Below are positions 55,775-64,000 of a DNA stretch of 64,000 nt, in pieces. This stretch comes from Poa pratensis (lineage: Eukaryota > Streptophyta > Magnoliopsida > Poales > Poaceae). The notes beneath the pieces were generated by a model, which searched no databases, had not been told where the DNA came from, and saw only the letters and a list, made by a program, of their open reading frames with translations. The position numbers and the translations under genes were made by a program. Numbering within the stretch: the first letter of the stretch is position 1; each line of letters starts with the position of its first letter. The DNA is taken from assembly GCA_947311845.1 (NCBI GenBank), contig CAMZMU010000040.1:59579901-59643900 (forward strand). The letters are read 5' to 3'.

Positions 55775-56117
55775 TGCTTGTTAAGGAAGTTGGCGGTGGT
55801 GCAAGCATGCTAGATGATGATGATGATGATGATCGATGATCATCATGATATGATGTATATTTTGGGTAGCTAGGACAACAAAACTTCTTATGGCCTGTAT
55901 ATTTTTTGTGCTTGAGGTGGTACATATGCTAACCCCTCACACGACGAACTTGCGGTGGTGGTATGACACCCTCTTTTGATGTGGTGGTAGGTTAACACCA
56001 TACTCGCTAGGCAGCAAACACTTGTTCCTGGAATCAGTGCATGCTTTTCTTATGTTACTTTACTTCCTCATGTGTTCTACTTTTGGTCACTTCTAATGTT
56101 CATGTTCTTTGTTGTAG
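55775..56117 (+). other. Harbinger 3' region between the two genes
   Basis: Non-coding, with a (GAT)n run and a GATCGATGATCATCATGAT palindrome-like segment near 55816-55845. It ends at a TTGTTGTAG acceptor at 56117. Confidence 0.5.
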
Positions 56118-56460
56118 TGGTATGTGGTTTTCAGAGACAAGAATCCAGGAATCTACACAACCTGGAACTCTTGCTCGGCTCAGCTTTACAAGTTTCCCAA
56201 CCATTGCGTAAGTTGAGACTCTAAAGGAGGCACATAATGCATTCTACAACTCCCATCTTGAAGAGCTCCCTCTCGAACATCAAAGCATAGCAGGATCAAA
56301 CATAGGTGGATCAAGCATTGCTAGATCAAGCAAAGATGGACCAAGCAGAGGTGGACCAAGCAAAGCTACCAAGGGCAAAGGTGGAGGACTGATTCTATGT
56401 GGCGACATCAAAGACTTCATTATCCTTGTCCTAATCATCATCATTGTCTACTTGTGGTAG
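56118..56460 (+). pseudogene. Cauli_VI (RNase H1 N-terminal type) exon with hydrophobic tail
   Basis: Begins right after a splice acceptor with WYVVFRDKNPGIYTTWNSC and AQLYKFPNHC, the hybrid-binding / viroplasmin-type domain (PF01693-like) found at the N-terminus of RNase H1. After a one-base frame change near 56200, TLKEAHNAFYNSHLEEL completes the domain. A Gly/Ser-rich repeat linker (units like GGSS, GGPS) follows, and the protein ends in a hydrophobic run, DFIILVLIIIIVYLW, then TAG at 56458-56460. The tail could be a membrane anchor. No upstream exon could be assigned. Confidence 0.6.
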
Positions 56461-56775
56461 TCCTAAGTCTGTATGATCTTAAACCCTTCCTAAACCTCAG
56501 TGGGCTGGTAAGCTCACCACTAGGGCGTGCAAGGTGAGTGGAACAACCACAAACTGGGCAACCAAACAGACTGGTTTCTTGCTTTGCACACAAATCTGGG
56601 CATCCAAACACGAGCATGTTGCATTTGAGCACCGCGCCGAACGGGGCTGGCTAGAACTTTGTTGGCAACCAAACTACATGCACCACATGACTCAACTCGT
56701 GTTTCTCCAGGGCCAGGCCCTAGGGAGCCACGGATGCAAAGTGCCCAAAATCCATGCGAGCAACCAAACAGGCCC
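56461..56775 (+). other. Harbinger right terminal region
   Basis: Non-coding, with repeated GCAACCAAAC and CATCCAAACA words that echo the terminal repeat, ending in GCAACCAAACAGGCCC. Confidence 0.6.
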
Positions 56776-57439
56776 TATGTTTTTCTACGACAGACACACA
56801 TTTTTGTGAAGCTAGTCCACTCCGACGGCCGGCCCCATACCGGTCTGATGCACATGCGCTTGCCAGTACGCGTGTTACGTGTGATCATCTTGTACACAGA
56901 CCCGCATACATACAGAGAAGAAAAAAGGCAGACGCACATCACCGGTAGGTATGCCTCACGCTTCACAGAGTGTTTCGAACGTGTCCAAAACCTTTGACGG
57001 AGAACGGACGTCTATCCCATTGTTCAATTGGTGTGAGAAACTGAGGCCTCCCAGGGCACCTCCCCGCCAAACGCGTCCTAGGCCGTCCGATCAAGCGCGT
57101 GGATGGTTCTGATCCTTTCTGGAGCTGTTTCGCTGCACCGCGGTCTTTTTTCACGCGTTTCCTTGTGCGTCCACGCTCTGACCCGCGGGGTCTGAATTGA
57201 CTGGGGCCCGGTAGGCAGTCGCTGTGTTGAATAGCTTTGGCGTAGCACTGCGGGAACGGCCACGCGACGCGGTGGCAGGGCTGTAATTCCGACGCCCGCA
57301 CAGTCCCATCTTTGGGATTTCCCGTCCAGACGAGGGCGACGGCAGGGCCCCCGTACGTGCGTGGCGGACGGGGGGGGGGGGGGTACGGGAGCTATAGTCG
57401 GCGCCTTGCTCCGCCCCTGCCCGACCTGCCCGGCGCGGT

Positions 57440-59791
57440 GAGCGGTGAGCCTATATGGCCCTACACTCCTTGCTGCTGAGCCCTAGACGCTGATTTCTCG
57501 ATCTAGGGTTTCGTCCTCACAATCCAGCCCGCCGCCGCCGCCAGGGACTAGTTCAGCCCATCGCCGATGCCGCCTCTAGGGAGCAGTTTGGCCCAGCTGT
57601 CGCCGGTGCCGCTTCTTCTCCGCCGCGACCAAGGTGCAAAACTGCTACCCGTGTTTTTCTGCATTTCAGGATCGGACGCCTGCTACCCACGTTTCTGCGT
57701 TTCTCTTCTTACCTCCTAATTCTGCAGTGAAAGAGCATGTCGCCGGTGATGGGGACTCCTGGCTGGGCCGGAGGGTGAGGTGAGAGCTAATTTCGATCTG
57801 CGTCTTCCCACGGTTATTTGGTGTGTTGTTCTGCTCATTCACCTGTTTGGTGCTTGCAGGTTTGGTTCTTCTCAGGTGTATGTTGATTGAAGCTGCAGCT
57901 TCGATATTACTTGGTATGTTCTTCATGAGAACCATTTCCTATTATGATTTGCAGGTTAGGTTCTTTTTAGGTGTGTGTACGATCTGCCCTACGGCTATGT
58001 TTTTATATATCCTTTTAATAGACTGATCTGCACATATTGTTCTTCTTAGAATAAAATTGAAACCAGTACATTATAGGCCACCAGGGTGCATTTTATCATG
58101 ATTAGAGTACCGCAAGCACTGTTTTTAGTTTTTTCTTAGGTGTGTGCCCAATCGTTGACTGAAAATGGTACTTATCTTCGTCTGAATAGCTGATGGTTTT
58201 ATTTGTCTGGGCTAGCCACAGTATTTGTCTAATTGTGTGTATAGTTCGTGTTGGGAGTTGGTGTGTGTGTGCGTTTTTGATTCTCTGTTTGATTGCAGCA
58301 GGATGTTTGTTATGCGTGGTTTCTTAGGTATGCACCTCTTGAGCTTACATTTTAGCTTTCCCTCGCTGCTTATTAGTAGCCTCGAAATGTTTGTGCTCAA
58401 GATATTTTGGCTTATTCTAAAATGATGGTTAGCATTGTTTGCAGAGAGATATGCAGTATTAAAAATGTACATCCTAGCGTTCATCTGTATTTCTTTTATC
58501 ATGCTATGTCCATTATATTTGGTAATTTTGTCTACACAGTATGGTATGATTTGCATTATACAAGTAGCACATTGCAGTCTGAGATTCATGTTTATTTCTT
58601 CTATGATGCTAGGTCCAGTATGTTTGTATTTTTGTCTACGAATTATGATATGAGTTGTGGTGTATATCTTGAGAGGCGTTCAAGGAGTGGAGCTTGCGCA
58701 CATCACGACGTTTGGCCTCTATCGTCAAGCAAAAGGTACAACCTACCGAATCTTATATCGGTTTTGTTTGTTGCACGAATTTGCATAGTGCAAGGGGTCG
58801 GGACCGAGGCTGTCACAGAAAGACAACTTGATATACCTACTTGATGAAATATATTTACCGAAGAGTTTACTTGGTTGAATTGAATATAAATCGGTGGGTT
58901 GGACATTGGGGTAGTAGCTCACTTTGTTTTGAGTTAATAGCACCAGCGGTCACACAACTCGTCGTCGATGTGCACTTAAGTCACACTTCTCCAGAATGTG
59001 ATTATTTGGTCACACAACTCGACAAGTGCGTGCACGCAGGTCACTGGCCCCACTTGTCAGTCCGTTTTGGACGATAAATTTTCAGAAAACCTCCTGGAGT
59101 AATATTAATTTTACAAAATGGTCCTTCTAATTTTACAAAATGGTCCTCCTAATTTTACAAAATGGTCCTTCTAATTTTACAAAATGGTCCTCCAGGGGGA
59201 CCATTTTGTAAAATTAATATTACTCCAGGGGGTTTTCTGAAAATTTACCGTCTGACAAGTGGGGCCAGTGACCTGCGTGCACGCACTTGTCGAGTTGTGT
59301 GACCAAATAATCACATTATGGAGAAGTGTGACTTAAGTGCACATTGACGTCGAGTTATGTGACCGCGGGTGCCATTAACTCCTTTGTTTTGCTGTTTGTG
59401 GAGATAATAGGTGGATCAAGTTTGGAAGAGGTATCATCTTTCATCATGTGTCTTGCCAGTATGTGATGCTGTCATTTGACATGCAGTAGTTAGTAGCTAT
59501 GCTTGGTCTTTGCGGTGGCAGTTATCCATGTAAGTACTTTCAGTTATACCTGATGGTATTCCGGAAAGCATATTTTCGTTGTAGAAAGTTTGTTTCTTCA
59601 ACACTACTATGCTTTCCACCACTATTTGCCTCCTTTTTTTCTGTTGTGTGGCTCTTTTATTGGTATATGCTCATTTAGTGCTCAGTTCAGTTTGCCTGCG
59701 GTGTGCATCTTCCAGGAGCAACAAATGGAGCTTGCTGGTGCCAGACCTGCCGTGGAGGAGGTCGATGGTGTTGACTCTGATGGCATGGAAT
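57440..59791 (+). other. Possible degenerate or non-coding transcript unit
   Basis: A CCTATATGGCC box near 57450, then a CTAGGGTTTCGTC leader, a GCC-repeat and an ATG at 57567 with a short frame, a donor-like CCAAG|GTGC and several AG acceptors. No long frame or domain results. A final exon-like piece near 59715 (CTTCCAG|GAGCAACAA) encodes about 25 residues and ends TGA near 59792. The interior has repeats: TTCTTAGGTGTGTG-like segments near 57870, 57965, 58130 and 58320, and a unit of about 105 bp duplicated at about 58490-58655. It could be a decayed gene or a long non-coding RNA. Confidence 0.25.
58931..59381. mobile_element. Mutator-type foldback MITE
   Basis: 451 bp. The ends are GAGTTAATAGCACC and the complement of GGTGCCATTAACTC, and the two arms pair over almost the whole element. 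It is flanked by a perfect 9-bp duplication, CTTTGTTTT, at 58922-58930 and 59382-59390, which is diagnostic of MULEs. The left arm contains four copies of a TTTTACAAAATGGTCC unit of 22 bp; the right arm has only one, so the hairpin has an asymmetric centre. Confidence 0.88.
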
Positions 59792-59799
59792 GATTAAGA

Positions 59800-60509
59800 A
59801 TAAGTATATTGGGGGTTATTATAGCAGGGGTATTTTTTTGGTAAGCTAAGCTATCATTAGGTGTTCATGACTTCGAAAATGTTCATCTAACAATCTGGTC
59901 AATATTTCTGCACATTTTCCTTTGAATTGTATGATTTGAACAAACTCTTGCAACACCCCCTCAGCCTAAGACTTTCTCACCGCACTATTTAGTCGTTGTT
60001 AGTTTCTTGTCATGTAGTAAAAATTAGAGCATAAATGACCCTTTGTGAGTCTTTAAGCCAGGCGGTACTAGCTGTTGCTATCTTCCTACCTAGTTTGCCT
60101 CAATCGGGCCAAGATGTCTAGGCACGCCGCCGACTCGCCGAGTGTCGCCAAACCAGGACTACTCTCACTGCTTGGCACCGCAAGCCTACCGCCTTGCTTG
60201 CGGCTTCGATGGACTTGGCCATCGGCGTGCGCGTACGGCGTATCCACAGCATTAAAACACAAGGCAGCGCCACTGATGGATACCGGCGCGCCGCCGCCGC
60301 AGAATGAGTCCTTGCACGCAGGTCCGAGCGTGACACGTCCAATAAATCCCGCGTCCTACGAATATGAGCTTACTATGACGTATAGTACGTACGCATGCTG
60401 CCGGAAGTAACAGTGTGAGTCAGGCAGACGAGGCAGGGCGCGGGCGTACGTACGCCCTAGTGCCATCTGCGTGAGGAGTAAAGTCCACAATGGAGGAAAT
60501 TCATATGCT
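59800..60509. other. Intergenic DNA, no supported gene
   Basis: A GC-rich island near 60100-60420 has open frames on both strands (74 and 111 codons) but no domain. I do not call a gene. Confidence 0.45.
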
Positions 60510-60545
60510 TATTCTCCTCCTCCTCCTCCTCCTCCTCCTCCTCCT
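60510..60545. repeat. (CTC)n microsatellite
   Basis: About eleven CTC/TCC repeats in a row, uninterrupted. Confidence 0.95.
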
Positions 60546-61839
60546 GTCCTACACCCATATGTGTAGTACTCTCTCTGCTACACGATATATAAGTATGTGT
60601 TAGGTTTGTTAAGACAATTATTTGATCAATAATTACATTGTTATCATGTTTTGTGATGCATAATCATAACCACGTTTGATTATTTTAGATTGTGGCTTTG
60701 ATGACATCAGTTTTATGTCAAATATGCTACATAGTATTTTTTTTTGAACCTTGCTACATAGTAATGAATATTTTTTGGCCAAAAATTTGTCCTAACATAA
60801 CCTAATACACAACGATCGACGCAATGCATTTTCAGGAGTAAAGTCCATAATAAGAAAATTCATGTGAAAAAACACAAAACAAGTCTTAGACGTAAACTTC
60901 AGCGCAGAATAACTTTGCTTCGAAAGTATTTTTTGGAACTAACCCTTTTGTGTAACGTTTATTGTTAGAAGCTATATTCTCTACAACATCACGCCGAGTT
61001 TGGGGGAGGCTACGGTGTGCCAGCGTGGCCGAATTCAGATCCATTTCGCGTTAACATAGCGCCACGAGAAAGCCACGATGCTTAATACCGTAGCGCCGTT
61101 GGTGGGGGTGCTGTGCGCTAAAACATACAACTTGAAACCCCTCTGTAAATTTTGATCTACAAACTAAAATGAAATGATTTTTTTCTGTCACAAATTAAAT
61201 TATCTTTCCAGTGTCACTGTTCTCATAATGTTTGTACAAGTATTGAATATTTCGTAAATTATTCTCTTATGTTAGTTTTATCGTTAAATGTTTAGAAGAT
61301 TTTGTGGATGGGGTTGTAAAGAGGACTTGTCCAAAATGTAGACCAAGAGGATTACCTTGCAGAACTAGGCAAGCACCAATTTTATCATGCTTCGCCCTTA
61401 TTTCCAAATATGGATGATTATAGGTAATCTACAAGTTGCATGTTACTTTTTAAAAATTAATTTGATGGTTAGTATTGACCATGCAATTTTCTATGCTATG
61501 GTAGATGATGATAGTACTTTATTATCTTAATCCTTGTTAAATTTAGTTGCTATACGTCACTGATTGTGTTTGTTCTCCAAATCTACTTATGCTATATATT
61601 AGTTGCCATCGTAGATGTGCTTATTAAAATAAAATTATGAATTGAGATAATATCTGCCACTCAATTTTTTTTTATAAAATCCATTATAATAATGCCTCAC
61701 ATTGAATTTATAGTTTTTTTGTGTGAGTTTAGTACATGTAACGATGATTCTAAGGTATCAATTATTATTACCTTTTAAGATCGTATAACTTTTTAGAAAA
61801 GAACTGTAAATGGGGGACACATGATAGTTATGCACATAG
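60546..61839. other. AT-rich intergenic DNA, nothing recognised
   Basis: No frame longer than about 60 codons, no terminal repeats found. Confidence 0.5.
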
Positions 61840-61847
61840 ACTCTACA

Positions 61848-62201
61848 ATGTACGCGGGTCAAGATCTCTACCATACCCGCGACCCGGCGGGTACGCGGGA
61901 CCCGCCCCGTACCCGCCCTGTACCTGCCAAGCATTGCAGCAGCACAGAAAATGGGGAGAGAGTGGCTGGGTTAGGTGAGAGTTAGAGTGTGAGGCAATGA
62001 CATGTGGGCCACTCCTCAGACATAGCGGGTATGCGGGTCTGCGGGTATGGGTTTGGCACCCCCATACCCGTCCCCGCTAGACCCAACGGGTCTAGGTTTT
62101 TACCAATAAGCAACCCCGTGGTTTTTTTTCTTACCAAACTCGCCCCATTGAAGGCGGGTACCCGTCGGGTATCGGGTTTGCGGGTACCCATTGCCATCCA
62201 T
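61848..62201. mobile_element. hAT-type MITE
   Basis: 354 bp flanked by a perfect 8-bp duplication ACTCTACA (61840-61847 and 62202-62209), the length used by hAT transposons. Both halves are rich in CGGGTACCCG-like words in opposite orientation (GCGGGTACGCGGGACC left, GCGGGTACCCGTCGGG right). The extreme terminal repeats are short and imperfect. Confidence 0.65.
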
Positions 62202-62763
62202 ACTCTACATCAGTACACACCAGTTTTGAAATAGCCCAAACCTTTATAGAGTACCAAAACATACAAGATATTGACCTCTGATTCTGAAGATTATGAGAAC
62301 CCAACAAATGATTGTCATGGCACATCAATTTTAATCGTACGGGATATTTGTGTGTTTGACTACATCACAAAAAGGCAAAGGAGTCTTTCAAATAGGTCTG
62401 AGTGAATGTTAAATATTATTGGAATGTCACCATCTTTATGAAAAAAATCTTACATCAATCCTACGAATCAACGGTTTTGCTAAATCTCAAGCGACTGATT
62501 TTTTTAGGTCTCGGTCACCCAAGAAAAGTGAAACTCGTTCTAATTGCACTTTACTCAATAATGTGAAATGAGCTGCACTTATTTTTCACTAAACTCCGGT
62601 TGCACTTTCTCAGATGACTGTGACTTAATACAATCTCATTCGTGTGAGACGTAGACGCACGCATTAATCAAATGTCTGATGTAGGATTTTTTTCAGATCT
62701 AACTCTCCTAGATTCTTATGATAATCTTTTGAATGATAAAGACGGAAAGTGACTTTAGAGCAC
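62202..62763. other. AT-rich intergenic DNA, nothing recognised
   Basis: No gene, terminal repeat or structured element seen after the hAT duplication. Confidence 0.5.
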
Positions 62764-63146
62764 GGGCTCCATGGAGCACGTTTTTTGAATGTTTTCAAAA
62801 TTGATATTTTAAAGTTTCAAAAATTCTGAAACAAATCCCAGATGTTAACAATGACGTATTCGACAATTTTGCAAATTTTCAACCCGAAATAGTTTGTATT
62901 CTGGCCTACACAAAAAAGACAAATACTGACAAATATGAAATTTTTCGAATTTTGCAATGGTTACATCTTAGATCCAGAAATTGTCATTTTTACACAGACC
63001 AAAATACATAATATTTCGCATTGATGTTTTGCACACCGGTAGAAGTAATCATGTTCTACTTCCAGGATTTTTTCACATTTTTTCGAAGCTTAGAAAAGTG
63101 CTTTTCAAATTTTTCAATAAAACGAGCTCCGTGGAGCTCGTCCTCC
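62764..63146. repeat. Short repeat with palindromic GAGCTCC ends (MITE-like)
   Basis: The left end GAGCACGGGCTCCATGGAGC and right end (complement) GAGGACGAGCTCCACGGAGC match imperfectly. The interior is AT-rich with TTTCAAAA and GAAATTTT words pairing across the centre. This resembles a common wheat MITE-like repeat from memory. No clear target duplication. Confidence 0.5.
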
Positions 63147-64000
63147 AAATCACCGCACTCATGATAAAGACCATTAGAACTCATTTTGCATCCCTCATTT
63201 CATTTCATTTAATTTCATTTGGTGGAAATAAAATGATTTCCTAAAAAAGCAGACTTAGGGAAATGAATTGACTTAACATACCATAGACTATCTATCTTGG
63301 AATTCCAATTGAAATGATGTTCCAATTCCGTATCAGCCAAACACGCTGGGTATGAAATCTCGATTGAATTTCATAATTCCGACCCGAAATGATGGGTACA
63401 AAGGAGCTCTTATAATATATCGAAATACGTATTTAGTAAAAAAAAATATGTGTACTAATTTGTTCTTGTACTCGAAAAGTAACGTATATCATCGTTGTTC
63501 TCCCCGCGGGTCAACCGGACCATTGCCGGCACGCGGCTGCGTCCACCATGACATGAGCCTGCACCGCCGAGCGTGACCGCTTTGGCGTCACCAGCCAGTG
63601 ACAAAAGCCGGTGACCATCGCCAAAGTCCAAACCAAGTGCGGTGTCCCCTTTGGTATCGTGATCTCTTCTCTTGAACCCGTGGAAGATTTTGAACCCGTG
63701 CGTGCCCTGCCGCTCATTTGTTTCTCGGTACAGCCGCCACGCATCCGTTTTTTGAACACAAGAAGACGCGTACCTCGATGTGCATGCAGTTGCCCACACC
63801 ACACTGGGATACGATACGAGGAGAGTCGAGCCGAGCTGTGGAGGCGGAGCGGAATGGAAGCGGAACCCGACAAGCGCTGCTGCTGCTCGCATCGGATGCT
63901 CCCTCCCGTTCGCGCGCGGCTACCGAGGCGGAGACACAAATTACGGTCCTGCCCTCCTTCGTGCACGCTGATACTTCGTCCAGATGTCGCGTCTCGAGCA
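63147..64000. other. Right edge: intergenic, GC-rich toward the end
   Basis: From 63490 the sequence becomes GC-rich with overlapping frames on the - strand (up to 151 codons), none with a recognised domain. It may be the flank of a gene outside the window. Confidence 0.35.

Larger units (their letters stand above)
41367..56775 (+). mobile_element. PIF/Harbinger-like DNA transposon, split by nested retroelements
   Basis: Left end GGGCGTGTTTCGTTGCCC and right end (complement) GGGCCTGTTTGGTTGCTC match at about 15 of 18 positions and fit the GGGCCTGTTTGG Harbinger/Tourist type. The 3-bp flanks are TAT on both sides; the usual Harbinger duplication is TTA or TAA. About 2.9 kb is its own sequence (41367-42113 and 54591-56775). 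It carries a MYB/SANT gene, as autonomous Harbingers do, and a Cauli_VI-domain gene, but no DDE transposase that I can find, so it is not autonomous. Confidence 0.68.

Noticed and set aside
57369..57382. G run as a quadruplex or telomeric signal
   Set aside because: A simple G homopolymer; a sequencing or slippage artefact is as likely, and no telomere repeat is nearby.
60075..60410. 111-codon frame and its antisense as a gene
   Set aside because: No domain, no promoter signal, and open frames on both strands as expected from composition.
63455..63966. - strand frames of 145 and 151 codons at the right edge as a gene
   Set aside because: They overlap each other in different frames and show no recognisable domain.

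Overview
The window looks like intergenic DNA from a large grass genome, most likely Triticeae (wheat, barley, rye or Aegilops). The evidence is structural: deeply nested LTR retrotransposons and LINEs, a Stowaway MITE, a Harbinger element carrying a MYB gene, a Mutator-type foldback MITE, and no intact host gene. Taxonomy is inferred from this repeat repertoire, not from a marker gene. I found no tRNA, rRNA or CRISPR.

Region 1 (about 1.4-18.6 kb) is a LINE (LINE A, + strand) cut by two insertions. LINE B sits inside it (3095-16166, 13-bp target duplication). Inside LINE B sits an 11.8-kb Sirevirus-type Ty1/copia element (3526-15353, - strand, duplication TCTGT). LINE A was also hit by a solo LTR (16632-17961, duplication CCCTA). 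Removing each insert restores the reading frame of its host. The Sirevirus has a gag with zinc knuckle and coiled-coil extension, protease, integrase, RT and RNase H, all in broken frames, plus an additional env-position gene that appears to have its own intron. Its LTRs, and the DNA upstream of and inside that gene, carry arrays of a short palindrome. The solo LTR has an array of a different palindrome with the same CGG-N5-CCG core at the same place, just upstream of the TATA box.

Region 2 (19.8-21.7 kb) is a 5'-truncated LINE on the - strand. Region 3 (22.6-40.6 kb) is LINE D (+ strand): ORF1 with DUF4283 and zinc knuckle, an APE endonuclease, RT, and a C-terminal RNase H. It is split by two Ty3/gypsy elements, a 7.8-kb deletion derivative with an antisense accessory gene (24397-32175, duplication ATGGG) and a non-autonomous element (35014 to about 39758) whose right LTR end was deleted together with part of the LINE RT.

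Region 4 (41.2-56.8 kb) begins with a Stowaway MITE, then a Harbinger-like DNA transposon (41367-56775) with a MYB/SANT pseudogene and a Cauli_VI-domain pseudogene. A 4.4-kb solo LTR of LARD size (42114-54585, duplication GTGAT) sits in its first intron, and a nearly complete Tat-lineage Ty3/gypsy element with two RNase H domains (43503-51566, - strand, duplication AGTTT) sits in that LTR. The three gypsy elements share related LTR ends, a Lys-tRNA-like primer site and a conserved block of about 118 bp after pol.

Region 5 (56.8-64 kb) is low in genes: a possible degenerate transcript with a Mutator-type foldback MITE in it, a trinucleotide microsatellite, an hAT-type MITE with an 8-bp duplication, and one more short repeat. 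All frame and boundary statements come from reading the sequence; family names rest on recalled domain signatures and no database search was run.
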